This document shows positions 34,081-42,499 of a stretch of DNA of 64,000 bases, one piece after another. Numbering within the stretch: position 1 is the first letter of the stretch; each line of letters starts with the position of its first letter. The DNA is from CAWFQB01 sp965277875 (GTDB lineage: Bacteria > Armatimonadota > Chthonomonadetes > Chthonomonadales > Chthonomonadaceae). The stretch spans positions 1 through 64,000 of the forward strand of contig CBDIDV010000001.1 in assembly GCA_965277875.1 (NCBI GenBank), given 5' to 3'. The translations under genes and the position numbers were made by a program. The notes under the pieces are model-generated. The model was given only the letters and a program-made list of their open reading frames with translations. It made no database searches and had not been told where the DNA came from.

Positions 34081-34943
34081 ATGCGCCTCCTCTTCTCCTC
34101 ACAAACAGCGCTATCCTGCCTGTTCCTGGCGCTGCTGTCGGACACAGCAGGCGCAAGGCATACGTCGAAGTGCAGGGTTAACATCACGTTCTCCGAGCTG
34201 GGCAGCCTCTCTTTGCTGTTGATGACTGTCTTGTTGGGCGGCATGCTCTGACCGTCAATGACCGCCGCTTCTTTCTGACCCGCCTTCTGCGTACCTATGG
34301 GGCGCACTGTAGATGCAAGAGTGGGCGCGGTCCGCGACGCGGCAGGGGAGGGAATGCCCTGCGGATGCTGGCGGATCAGGCAGGCGAGTTCCTGCCCGTC
34401 CATAAGGCGCACCGGCGCGGCGTACTGCGCTGCCTGCGCCGCTTCAACCGCGCTTGCCGCAAACGTGGACGTGGTGACAAGCAGACCCTGACTGGCTCCC
34501 AGGCGCAGCATCGTGCCGCGCAGCTCGTCCACGAAGGAGCGCGGCACGGCCTCCCTGTACTGCTTCACCTGCGCGATCACCAGGCCGCGCGTCAGGCGCG
34601 TGGGCAGGTACATCCGTAGGTCGTAGCCGCCATGCGCGTTGCGCCCCTTGCCCCGCCCGTGCATGGCCTTCATGGCCGCCACGTCCGTATACCCCAGGCT
34701 CTCCAGCAACTCGGCCACGGATTGAGCGAAAGCGGGGAACGGCATGTCCAGCAGGCGTGCGATCTCAGCCGCGTCCGCTACGTCCTCACGCTCTATGGGC
34801 GGCAGGGTTGGGAACGATGTGGAAGACGCCATCTCGGCCACAGGAACGGTGTGCGGACGGGATGGACGCGCTGCGCGGTGGGTGGCTCGTGCGAAAGGAT
34901 TGGCAGCGGCGGGGCGGTTCCGCTTGAGGTTCTCAGTCGGCAT
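34077..34943 (-). CDS. Mrr-like restriction endonuclease domain protein
   Basis: 288 residues from ATG 34943; an upstream in-frame extension lacks support. The Mrr_cat core is at about residues 78-190: ELLESLGYTDVAAM, GGYDLRMYLP (D), LVIAQVKQYRE (Q-x-K), SFVDELRGTMLRLGASQGLLVTTSTFAASAVE. This is the standard PD-(D/E)xK arrangement of type IV (methyl-dependent) and related endonucleases. The C-terminal 100 residues are low-complexity and basic. Mrr proteins cut foreign or modified DNA. Coupling to a YdjM-like membrane hydrolase is unusual and unexplained. Confidence 0.8.
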   Translation of the reverse strand: MPTENLKRNRPAAANPFARATHRAARPSRPHTVPVAEMASSTSFPTLPPIEREDVADAAEIARLLDMPFPAFAQSVAELLESLGYTDVAAMKAMHGRGKGRNAHGGYDLRMYLPTRLTRGLVIAQVKQYREAVPRSFVDELRGTMLRLGASQGLLVTTSTFAASAVEAAQAAQYAAPVRLMDGQELACLIRQHPQGIPSPAASRTAPTLASTVRPIGTQKAGQKEAAVIDGQSMPPNKTVINSKERLPSSENVMLTLHFDVCLAPAVSDSSARNRQDSAVCEEKRRRI

Positions 34944-34992
34944 AAGAGCAGTAGTTAGGTGTGGAGGAAGGAGCAAGAGGGAAAGCGTCAGG

Positions 34993-35493
34993 TCATGCCG
35001 CCTCCTGCATGGGCGCGGCGTGGACGGCAGGAGAGGGAGGCTTGGCGTCCGCAACCGTGGCGAGTTCCCACTGCCCGGAACGGACATTTTCGTACTCCGG
35101 GCGCAGCGTGTCGTCCTCCTTGTCATACGCCTGAGCGGGCAGACACCCGCCGCAGCCGCACAGGCCGCACACACTTGACGTGGGGAACGTGCCGTCCGGC
35201 GAGAACACGTCGCCGAGTTCGAGCGGGCGATCCAGCCGGCGCGACAGGGCCTCTACCACGCCCGCCATGACCGGGTACGAGGGAGCCGACCGACCGGAAA
35301 GCATCCGGCAGATGGTCGAGCGCGACACGCCCACGTCACGGGCAAGGCGCACCTGCCCCCGAAACGTGTACCAGGGGATGTGCAGCATGATCGCGCCCAC
35401 CCGGTTGTACAGCGGCCGCTGCATCAGACGTGCCGGTGGGGGTGAGGAGGAGGAAGAAGGAGAGGCAAGCGTTGCTGGGGCGGGTGTTAGCAT
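34993..35493 (-). CDS. XRE-type transcriptional regulator with Cys-rich segment
   Basis: 166 residues from ATG 35493; ATG 35424 is an alternative start nearer the domain. The HTH is at about residues 48-82 (VRLARDVGVSRSTICRMLSGRSAPSYPVMAGVVEALS). A cysteine cluster CGLCGCGGC follows at about 132-140 and may bind metal. It is the first gene of the leftward Mrr/YdjM group and probably controls it or the divergent gene at 35894. Confidence 0.7.
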   Translation of the reverse strand: MLTPAPATLASPSSSSSPPPARLMQRPLYNRVGAIMLHIPWYTFRGQVRLARDVGVSRSTICRMLSGRSAPSYPVMAGVVEALSRRLDRPLELGDVFSPDGTFPTSSVCGLCGCGGCLPAQAYDKEDDTLRPEYENVRSGQWELATVADAKPPSPAVHAAPMQEAA

Positions 35494-35893
35494 GGGGGGC
35501 GATTACGGATGACGTCCTCAGTGTCGGCCCTACCCGAACGCAATGCGAACATTGTTGCGAGCCGGCAACGTCGCTGCGCGCGCGCAACGGCCCTGCTCGT
35601 TTCGGCACTTGTTCGCTAACTTTGCTGGGTGCGGGCTACCCGCAGACATTCATCTTACCGAACACAAACCGAAAGCCGCAATCCCGCTACCCACGAGGCG
35701 AACAAATAATTAAAATGAATTTTCCCTGTCTGCTCTCTTGTGATCTACAGAAAGACGTGTTGATACCATTGTTTTTCCTGCTCCTGTAGTGCAACAATCT
35801 AGCTTTTGCTACTGTCACTAAGGTAGACTGTAATCTACACATCAGACAGGTAGGATTGGTCGTCTATGCAACGACCTTCTTTAGGAGGTACTC
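35494..35893. promoter_or_regulatory. Upstream region of the putative nuclease gene, with inverted repeats
   Basis: 400 bases, AT-richer toward the right. GTAGA-CTGTAA-TCTAC at 35823-35838 and GGTCGT(35858-35863)/ACGACC(35871-35876) are perfect inverted repeats just before the ribosome site AGGAGG (35883-35888). They look like operator and leader hairpin of the gene at 35894. The rest shows no gene. Confidence 0.5.
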
Positions 35894-37237
35894 ATGCACC
35901 TCGTAGATCTGCTTAGAGCCGTGAAGTTGGCAGAGACACCCGAAGAATGGTGGTCGGCTCAGATGAGCATTCTCGAAGGAATCAAAAACGCAGAGCAATT
36001 TATACTGAAGCGGCGGCATCAGGTAAAGGCTCTCAAAGAAGCGAAGCGGGCCTATTCACGCACACCTGCAAAGACCGTTGAGCGTCTGCGCCGCTATGAT
36101 AAAGTCATTGCCTCCCTGCAAAGTTCTGAGCAACACTACCACCGGCTCCGTAACACGCATCGCTATTTTGGCGATGCGCTGGCATTCAGAATGATGCCGC
36201 AGGACAAGATCAAAGTAATGTCCCGAAACCAGGATCCCGGTCTTATGCACGGGAAAGAAGGGCAGAAACTCGAGATTGAGATCGCGGAGTTTGCTGCAAA
36301 GCATGGCTGCCGCGTCCTGTTACACGACAGTACCCACTGCCTGCGAATGGGAGATGTCACTATCAGCCATCCTGAGCGCGATTTGCTCATCATGGAACTC
36401 AAAACGGGTTCGTGGCAAAACAAGCGCACGGATCGTCAGGGAGCGAGGATGAAAATACTTGACGAGCTGTTCCGTGAGGACAGGGTCAAGCTTACGCAGG
36501 AGTCCTGGAACAACTTGACTGATCTTGGCATGCCTGCCGCGTACCTCGAGCAGCCTTCCAAAGAAGCTTACCTGGTCGAAGCTTTTGAGGAGGCGTGCAA
36601 TCTTGGCGATGCGAACTTCCGAATGTTGAAGCCGGAACCTGGACTTATCTACCTTGCTAAAAGATATTCTGTTGAATTCGAGGAGTGGATGTCCTCTTTT
36701 GCAGAGAATTCATCTGGCATGATGGGGCCTGCCAGTTTCAGCGTTCTCGTTGGAAGAATAGATGGTAAGAACGCCTACGTTCCCCCAATCATGCTGCACG
36801 ACATCTCGGAGGCTGCGCTGCTGGCAGTCCTGTCGGGTGACATCCAGTTCTGTGTGTTCGTGGATCTAGGTTATGTCACCGCAAAGTTAGCGGAAGCTGG
36901 CATAGAAGCGCTTCCGGTACTTGACGAACTCCAAAATCTGTACGCCTTCGACATTAAGCGAACCACAGACGCGCAAATGACGGGAATGCTGGGCCCAAGA
37001 ATGGTGCATGAAGTTCAGTATGGCCTTGCCTCACTTTCTGCCGCTATTGAAAACATGATAGGGACTTTGGATCTAATGAAGGATTTTGAAGGGCCAGAGA
37101 TAGATATGGCTCCAGGCACGGTCATACACTCCAACTGTCCTTTTTGCGGATATAAGCATGAGGGTGCTTGGGACCGCCCCATGCCTCATGATGTGGACTG
37201 CCCGGCCTATATCAATGGCGCTAATCAGCAAGTCTAG
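35894..37237 (+). CDS. Putative PD-(D/E)xK nuclease-like protein of a defence patch
   Basis: 447 residues; family not recognised. Residues 120-180 show a nuclease-like core: helix KEGQKLEIEIAEFAAKHGC, then MGDVTISHPERDLLIMELKTG with D154, E168 and K170 (D-x13-E-x-K), followed by basic NKRTDRQGARM. The N-terminal 90 residues form a coiled-coil helical region. The C-terminus carries CPFC...DC (about 418-440), a likely zinc site. ATG 35894 has AGGAGG at ideal spacing. GC content is visibly lower than that of the plasmid genes on its left. The next plus-strand gene encodes a HEPN-like protein, suggesting a two-gene nuclease/RNase defence module. The nuclease call is motif-based only. Confidence 0.55.
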   Translation: MHLVDLLRAVKLAETPEEWWSAQMSILEGIKNAEQFILKRRHQVKALKEAKRAYSRTPAKTVERLRRYDKVIASLQSSEQHYHRLRNTHRYFGDALAFRMMPQDKIKVMSRNQDPGLMHGKEGQKLEIEIAEFAAKHGCRVLLHDSTHCLRMGDVTISHPERDLLIMELKTGSWQNKRTDRQGARMKILDELFREDRVKLTQESWNNLTDLGMPAAYLEQPSKEAYLVEAFEEACNLGDANFRMLKPEPGLIYLAKRYSVEFEEWMSSFAENSSGMMGPASFSVLVGRIDGKNAYVPPIMLHDISEAALLAVLSGDIQFCVFVDLGYVTAKLAEAGIEALPVLDELQNLYAFDIKRTTDAQMTGMLGPRMVHEVQYGLASLSAAIENMIGTLDLMKDFEGPEIDMAPGTVIHSNCPFCGYKHEGAWDRPMPHDVDCPAYINGANQQV

Positions 37238-37270
37238 TCCACATTCTCATAAGGGATCGCCAAGTTGGGC

Positions 37271-37318
37271 GTTGCACGCGCGCACGCTTCCCCTGATTTC
37301 CTCCAGTATGCCGTACCA
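37271..37318. repeat. 48-bp direct repeat, copy 1 (possible attachment site or recombinase gene relic)
   Basis: Identical at 45 of 48 positions to 40370-40417, same orientation. The matching copy at 40370 is the 3' end of the large serine recombinase gene. This copy, read on the minus strand, would encode YGILEEIRGSVRACNAQLG before a stop, so it is a duplicated recombinase end. A 16-bp direct repeat (GCGTTGCACGCGCGCA at 37269-37284 and 37319-37334) brackets it. Confidence 0.75.
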
Positions 37319-37405
37319 GCGTTGCACGCGCGCAACAGTGTTTCAGAAATTGGCTTCCAAAGGAGAAAAACGGCCTATAAGATGGTCGTTTTTGTGTATG
37401 TAAAA

Positions 37406-37459
37406 TGCTATCATTTTGAACTCCAGACAGGAGGATCAGAAAGAAAGTGCTATCATCTT
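37406..37459 (+). promoter_or_regulatory. Repeated TGCTATCAT motif before the HEPN-like gene
   Basis: ATGCTATCATTTT (about 37405-37417) and GTGCTATCATCTT (37447-37459) are direct repeats 42 bases apart upstream of ATG 37482. The same TGCTATCA(T) element occurs twice at 42431-42449, upstream of the FitA/VapC pair. Confidence 0.4.
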
Positions 37460-37481
37460 ACCTAGGTCAATCCTTAGGGCT

Positions 37482-38987
37482 ATGAGTACAGATGCTACTT
37501 GCCAATTAGGGCCAACCGGTACAAGAGAATCTACGAGAAGATTTATGAATGAGCAAAACGAACTAGTAAGATCTTCGGAACACGGGACAGATCTTCTGCA
37601 ATTTGAGCAGCGTCTCTCAGCTTTCCTTGCTTTCAATGGGCTACCCATTAACAGCCTCTTCGTCCCGGTTCAAGAACGGGTTGCTGTATACAATAACTTC
37701 CCGAATGTTGTCGCCAAAATCAATAAGAATGATGTTAGCCGGTCTATCTACATCTCTAAGTTTATGGCGGCAGTTGCGTCGGGGTTGTTCGACGCCGCGC
37801 TAAACTACCTGTGGGATGAGACGATTGCCCAGTTGCGTCGAAGGGTGGCTGCCTATGATATTTCATACTTCTTCGATAACGCAGGCGTGAGCGAAGAAAA
37901 GCGAAAGCGCCTAAAATCTGAAAGTGATCTGGATAAAATCGACGATAGCGAACTTATCTACGGGTCACATGAAATAGGTCTGGTCTCAGACAACGGATAC
38001 AAGCATCTGGACTTCGTGCGTTATATGCGCAACTGGGCCAGTGCCGCGCACCCAAATAACAACGACATTACGGGACTGCAGCTTATCTCGTGGCTTGAGA
38101 CGTGCATAATTGAAGTCATCAGCCTTCCTGAGTCGCAAATTACGGTCGACATCAAGAGGCTTCTAAGCAATATCAAGGCGAACACGTTAACGGCAGCCCA
38201 GGCCGCTGAAATCGGTGAGTTTCTCAATAACCTCACAAGGGAGCAGGTAGACAATCTCGCGCAGGGCTTCTTCGGTATATATACCCGTACTGACTCGACC
38301 GCGCAGACACGAACCAATATTCGCCTGCTTATACCGCTGCTCTGGCCACGCGTTGACGAGTCAGTGCGCCAGATGTTTGGTATTCGCTATGGAAGATTCG
38401 CGGCAAGCAATGACCAGCAGCAAAGCGCCCTCGCGCGCGAATTCCTACAGGCAGTATCGGGCCTCTCTTATTTACCAAGCGATACACGCGTTTCAGAGTT
38501 GCGCACGGCAATTGACAACTTGATTGAGGCGCATAGGGGTGCGGGAAACTTTTACAGCGAACCGGCACTTGCTCGTGAGTTAAAGCGTCTCGTCGGCGAG
38601 GCCGGAGAAGTCCCAAGCGGGATCAGCAGCAAGTACGTTATGGGGCTAGTCGAAGTGTTTCTTACGAACGGCAATGGTCAGGCCTGGAATGCGGAGCCTT
38701 CTTACCGCTGGATGCTCGAGCGCCTCAACCCCTCAGAAGCACTTATGGCCGTAATATCTTTTACGGACGCTACAATCGCCAGTCGGCTTCAATTTAAACC
38801 TTGCAAAGAAAAATACATGGAACTGCTAAGTCTCATGGAAGGAAGGGTTTCCTCCGAAGCCGCTCGCGAGCTGGTTGAAGAAATTAAAAAGTATCGCGGC
38901 CCCCTTGAGCGTCTTCGAGATGACTCCCGTATCAAGCAGAAGCTGCAAAGCTTTCGTACGATCACGGGAGCTGGAGAAAAGTCATGA
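37482..38987 (+). CDS. HEPN-like domain protein (putative RNase of a defence system)
   Basis: 501 residues from ATG 37482; a TTG at 37416 and ATG 37545 are alternatives, and AGGAGG at 37428 is oddly far from any ATG. Residues 160-205 contain the HEPN-type motif in KHLDFVRYMRNWASAAHPN (R183-N...H190), preceded by an LIYGSHEIGLVSDNGY helix, as in HEPN RNases of abortive-infection systems. The remainder is all-alpha, with long helices and no second catalytic motif. It follows the putative nuclease gene and is convergent with a second HEPN-like gene. Likely action is RNA cleavage on infection, but this is inferred. Confidence 0.6.
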   Translation: MSTDATCQLGPTGTRESTRRFMNEQNELVRSSEHGTDLLQFEQRLSAFLAFNGLPINSLFVPVQERVAVYNNFPNVVAKINKNDVSRSIYISKFMAAVASGLFDAALNYLWDETIAQLRRRVAAYDISYFFDNAGVSEEKRKRLKSESDLDKIDDSELIYGSHEIGLVSDNGYKHLDFVRYMRNWASAAHPNNNDITGLQLISWLETCIIEVISLPESQITVDIKRLLSNIKANTLTAAQAAEIGEFLNNLTREQVDNLAQGFFGIYTRTDSTAQTRTNIRLLIPLLWPRVDESVRQMFGIRYGRFAASNDQQQSALAREFLQAVSGLSYLPSDTRVSELRTAIDNLIEAHRGAGNFYSEPALARELKRLVGEAGEVPSGISSKYVMGLVEVFLTNGNGQAWNAEPSYRWMLERLNPSEALMAVISFTDATIASRLQFKPCKEKYMELLSLMEGRVSSEAARELVEEIKKYRGPLERLRDDSRIKQKLQSFRTITGAGEKS

Positions 38988-39029
38988 GTGCCGGCCCTAC
39001 TAAATACCCGTATGCGCGCGCCTCTGCCA

Positions 39030-39821
39030 TCATTCCGTGTCTCTTTCAATCTTACTAACTATCAACTCACGGACAATTGATTGGAATTCTCCCAAGCAGC
39101 GGTTAAGTTCGGAAGTAAGATTCATAGGCCTGCCGTCAAGACGTACGTCAGAATGGCTGAACGCATCTCGAATGCGTACGTAAATTGTGGCAGTACCTGA
39201 TCTAGCTCTACCCTGTCTATCGGTATACTCGTATTGATGTACCTGCTCGCCTGGCCTTGCGGCCAGAAGCAAGGCATCTACTTGGAAACGATCTCCGGCA
39301 AGGGCTTCTACCGCTCGGTAGAGGCTCCAAAACTTTGCGCTGCTATCCGAAGCAGCTAGTGCGTTGCGGTAATGTGAGATGGCTGTACGAAGTGGGCCCT
39401 GAAGTTCAATAGGTAGCGATGAAAGCTTTGCGTAGCCGGTAAGGAATGCAGCCTCTTCCTCACCGCCGCTAATTAGTCGTCTACTAATTGCGGCATCCAT
39501 GGTAAATATAGAAACACCGGTCGAGTATGAAGATCCTTCTTCCTGAATATGTTCCAAATTCCACGCAGGTACGGGAGTTGCGAGGCTGAGGCTTATCCAT
39601 TCTGCCGCCTCACTCAGGTAGTGTCTCGCGCGAGCAATGCCATTGTCGGGACTATCTGCCTCAAGCGTCATAAGGAAGTATTGCCTGCTGTCATTTGAGG
39701 CGCTGGTAGGAAGTACGAGCGATACATCCTGATGGATTTCCAGCCGCAGCTGATTAACCATTTCGAATCGTTGGTACGTCTCAATGTAGCCGGTGGCGCT
39801 GTATCTCATAAATCGAATCAT
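39030..39821 (-). CDS. Second HEPN-like protein (ApeA/AbiJ-like C-terminal HEPN)
   Basis: 263 residues from ATG 39821 (AAGGA just upstream); an ATG at 39881 is an alternative. Residues about 150-260 resemble the Apea-like/abortive-infection HEPN domain: TAISHYRNALAASDSSAKFWSLYRAVEALAG, then YVRIRDAFSHSD with R-D-A-F-S-H (R-x4-H). The N-terminal half (LRLEIHQDVSLVLP, YFLMTLEADSPDNGIARARHYLS) is a beta-rich region like those of ApeA-type proteins. It is convergent with the other HEPN-like gene across a 42-base gap. Predicted as an RNase; substrate unknown. Confidence 0.6.
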   Translation of the reverse strand: MIRFMRYSATGYIETYQRFEMVNQLRLEIHQDVSLVLPTSASNDSRQYFLMTLEADSPDNGIARARHYLSEAAEWISLSLATPVPAWNLEHIQEEGSSYSTGVSIFTMDAAISRRLISGGEEEAAFLTGYAKLSSLPIELQGPLRTAISHYRNALAASDSSAKFWSLYRAVEALAGDRFQVDALLLAARPGEQVHQYEYTDRQGRARSGTATIYVRIRDAFSHSDVRLDGRPMNLTSELNRCLGEFQSIVRELIVSKIERDTE

Positions 39822-39925
39822 ATTCCTTTTTACTGCCTTAGCAAGAACGGTGGCTATGTGGCTACATTGTTTAGTTGGCATGGCTTAAGTAAGTTGGTAG
39901 GTAAGCAACATAGCCAACTGCGTCC

Positions 39926-40363
39926 ATGCCTCAGCTCCTCGTCCGCGGCCTCGACGCCGACATCCTCTCTCGCCTCAAGGCCCTTGCCAAGAGGAATGGC
40001 CGCTCCCTGGAAGCGCAGCTGCGCTTGATCCTGCATGACGCTGTCTCCCCGCCTGAATCGCAGCCTACGCCCGCTCATGTCCCTGCTTCGGTCCCCAAAA
40101 AGGCCGACCGGCCTAAGCCGTCAACGCCGGAAGCGCCTCGGCAGGATAGCTGCGCTCCCGTCCCGCCCATGCCGAACGAGAAGGAGCTGTCGGAATTCAG
40201 GAGGCTCTACTATGCCCGCTTCGGCGTGGAGCTGGGGGAGGCGGAGGCATTGGAGAAGGCCATTGGCGTGCTTGTCCTCACGCGCTTCCAGCACGAGCGA
40301 GATGCATATAACTATGACCGAGTGGACGACGGCGCCGGGCCTGAACTCACGAGTGCTGGCTAA
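39926..40363 (+). CDS. FitA-type RHH protein fused to a small conserved C-terminal domain
   Basis: 145 residues. Residues 1-40 are a ribbon-helix-helix of FitA antitoxin type (MPQLLVRGLDADILSRLKALAKRNGRSLEAQLRLIL). A Pro-rich linker leads to a C-terminal domain EFRRLYYARFGVELGEAEALEKAIGVLVLTRFQHER. This second domain is nearly the same as the stand-alone 59-residue protein encoded just before the large recombinase (41945-42124). No PIN toxin is adjacent, so it is unlikely to be a plain antitoxin. Its stop overlaps the recombinase stop by 4 bases, tail to tail. It probably regulates the recombinase or its promoter. Confidence 0.7.
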   Translation: MPQLLVRGLDADILSRLKALAKRNGRSLEAQLRLILHDAVSPPESQPTPAHVPASVPKKADRPKPSTPEAPRQDSCAPVPPMPNEKELSEFRRLYYARFGVELGEAEALEKAIGVLVLTRFQHERDAYNYDRVDDGAGPELTSAG

Positions 40364-41958
40364 GCTCTATCGTTGCGCGCGCGCACGGTTCCCCTGATTC
40401 CCTCCAGTATGCCGTACCATACAGCAACAACAGCCTTGCGGTGGCTGGAAGGAACCTTATCAGAGCCAAAATCCGGCGATTCTAGCGCCCCCCAGATCGT
40501 TTCCATGTTTTTGCGCCCTGCTAGAATCGGCTGAATGTTCTCGTTGAGTTCAACCTGTAACCGTCCGTCTTTGAGCGTGTACGCGCTTGCCAGATACCGC
40601 GCGACCAGGCGCTTTTCCTCTATCGTGCCGCTGCGAAAGCGCGAGCGGGCTGTTGCAGCAAACAGTACGGCCTCTCGCACTGCGCTGTCCTGACGGGCCA
40701 CATCCTGTTCTACCTGTCCCTGCGCCACCTCCAGCCGCACTTGCTCCTGGCGGAGAACTTCGCGTCGCGCCACATACTCCTCCTCTTCGACCTGCTCCTT
40801 GAGGCGCATGGTCACGAGCAGTTCCTGTTGCCGCCGCACACTCAGAAGCGCCTCCTGGCGCGCTCGCAGGATGGCTTCGGCCTGTGACTGCGCTTGCTGG
40901 CCTTCGCGCGCCAGCATTTCGTCTGCCCACACAACGAACTCAGGAAAGACCTGCAATCGCTCAATGTATGTATCAAGCTGCGCCTCCACCTCTTCGGCGC
41001 GCAGGCCGCGATAGGAGCAGATGCCCTTGCGGTTGGTGCAGTGGTAGTAAGTATGTCCGTTGCTGACCTCCGCCGTGATCTGGCAGCCGCAGCGCCCACA
41101 GCGGATCAGGCCGGTGTACGCAAATGTATGACGCACGACATGAACGTGGCTGCGCCTGCCCAGCACGACCTGCGCCTGCTCGAACTCGGTCATGCTCACC
41201 ATGGCGGGCCAGCGCCCCGGACACTGCTCGCCCCAGGAGCGCGCAATGCCGGCATAGAAGGGGTTGGAGAACAGGACGTAAAAAGCGGACATAGGAATTT
41301 CGTCGCTCTTGCTGTCGAAGCGAGGCCGCTTGCGGTAGCCCCATTCCTCGTGCAGACGGGCGTGTATCTGCGGCACACTGTACGCGCCGGTCAGCAGCAT
41401 CTCCCACGCGTGGCGCAGCAGAGGAAAGCGCACGGGATCGGTCACGATGGTGCGCTCGGCCTTGTCATTGAGGTAGCCTTCCGGAGCGCGATGGGGAAAG
41501 CCACCCGCCTTGAGCTTCTGACGCATGCCGCGCTCCACGCGTTCGGTGTGGTGGACGATGAACTGCTCGGCCATCGTGGTCTCGATGCCCGTGAGCAGTA
41601 CGCTGTCACGCGGGAGATAGCTCTGGTGCGGTGTACGGATTTCCGCAATGATACCCTGCTGCAACAGCCAGCGCAGGTCACCGCTGTCCTTGGGGTTGCG
41701 GGTAAGCCGGTCGAGATGGTAGCACAAGATGGCGTCCGCTTCGCCTTTCTGGATGCGAGCGAGCATCGCGTCAAAGAGGGGCCGGCCTGGTTTCTTGGCC
41801 GTGCGGCTCTCCTGAAACGTTTCCACGATCTTCAGCCCCTCTGCTACCTGCGCTTTGTAGCACTCCTGCAACTGCCCTTCCAGGCTTTGCGTCTGCTTGC
41901 TGGAATTTTCATCGCTGCTGCGACGGGCGTAGAGGAAGTAGCGTCTAGGGATGGACAT
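40360..41958 (-). CDS. Large serine recombinase (integrase)
   Basis: 532 residues from ATG 41958. Catalytic domain: RRYFLYARRSSDENSSKQTQSLEGQL (nucleophilic Ser in RRSS), CYHLDRLTRNPKDSGDL, then a recombinase domain (PHRAPEGYLND...). The zinc ribbon is CGRCGCQITAEV... YHCTN...C, followed by a long coiled coil (about 340-440) as in phage-type large serine integrases that insert elements without host factors. Its start overlaps the stop of the 59-residue gene by 14 bases. Its 3' end is the right copy of the 48-bp direct repeat, so the attachment site may overlap its own coding end. The cognate direction factor is a candidate role for the upstream small gene. Confidence 0.92.
   Translation of the reverse strand: MSIPRRYFLYARRSSDENSSKQTQSLEGQLQECYKAQVAEGLKIVETFQESRTAKKPGRPLFDAMLARIQKGEADAILCYHLDRLTRNPKDSGDLRWLLQQGIIAEIRTPHQSYLPRDSVLLTGIETTMAEQFIVHHTERVERGMRQKLKAGGFPHRAPEGYLNDKAERTIVTDPVRFPLLRHAWEMLLTGAYSVPQIHARLHEEWGYRKRPRFDSKSDEIPMSAFYVLFSNPFYAGIARSWGEQCPGRWPAMVSMTEFEQAQVVLGRRSHVHVVRHTFAYTGLIRCGRCGCQITAEVSNGHTYYHCTNRKGICSYRGLRAEEVEAQLDTYIERLQVFPEFVVWADEMLAREGQQAQSQAEAILRARQEALLSVRRQQELLVTMRLKEQVEEEEYVARREVLRQEQVRLEVAQGQVEQDVARQDSAVREAVLFAATARSRFRSGTIEEKRLVARYLASAYTLKDGRLQVELNENIQPILAGRKNMETIWGALESPDFGSDKVPSSHRKAVVAVWYGILEGIRGTVRARNDRA
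40370..40417. repeat. 48-bp direct repeat, copy 2 at the recombinase 3' end
   Basis: 45/48 identical to 37271-37318. It encodes the C-terminal YGILEGIRGTVRARN of the recombinase. The two copies bracket a 3.05-kb segment with both HEPN-like genes and the RHH protein. Confidence 0.75.
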
Positions 41959-42124
41959 CTGGCAGTCGGTTAGCGTTGTAGCGGTCGTGCTGGAAACGCA
42001 CCAGAACAAGAACGCCGATGGCCTTGTCCAGCGCATCCTGCTCGCTCAGATGGATACCGAAACGAGCGTGGTACAAGCGCCGGAACTCAGCAAGTTCAGC
42101 AGGGGTAGGGGTGGGAGGGATCAT
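41945..42124 (-). CDS. 59-residue protein encoded before the serine recombinase
   Basis: Shorter than the usual ORF cut-off. ATG 42124, stop 41947-41945, and it overlaps the recombinase start by 14 bases, so the two are co-translated. The sequence has PAELAEFRRLYHARFGIHL then SEQDALDKAIGVLVLVRFQH. It matches the C-terminal domain of the RHH fusion at 39926 (EFRRLYYARFGVELGEAEAL...). No known family recognised. The basic helix and location suggest a recombination directionality factor or a regulator, by inference only. Confidence 0.75.
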   Translation of the reverse strand: MIPPTPTPAELAEFRRLYHARFGIHLSEQDALDKAIGVLVLVRFQHDRYNANRLPDVHP

Positions 42125-42499
42125 TGCCCCAGCTTACCTGTATGCAGGTGCGGTGGGTTATAGAATTGCGGCGGTGCAACAAATATCCTGATCCTGCTTT
42201 TCACAAGCAATGCTTCGACTCTGATTCCTGACAGAATGAGAGTTCGCCGTCAACTTAAGAAATGTTTGCCGTAGGTCTGCTCGGATTGGGACAAGTCAGG
42301 TGGAAAGCGGAGCATCAAGACCTGAATACCATGCCTTTCCTTGGAGCCTCACTTCAGACTAAAACACTATGCCGTCAGGAGGGAGAAGAATAATATGCAC
42401 TGCAAATTGTTGACGGCTCCTCTCTTTCTATGCTATCATTATGCTATCAAATTGTAGTGTCCAAATTATAATGTCGAGTTATAATCTGCAAAGGAGACC
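42125..42499. promoter_or_regulatory. Upstream regions of the recombinase cassette and the FitA/VapC pair
   Basis: 375 bases, AT-rich at the right. TGCTATCA(T) is repeated at 42431-42439 and 42442-42449, and TTATAAT twice at about 42466-42486. These are plausible operator elements for the toxin-antitoxin operon. No gene is supported. Confidence 0.45.

Noticed and set aside
40894..41973. 359-residue plus-strand ORF opposite the serine recombinase
   Set aside because: Antisense to conserved recombinase motifs and lacks any family pattern.
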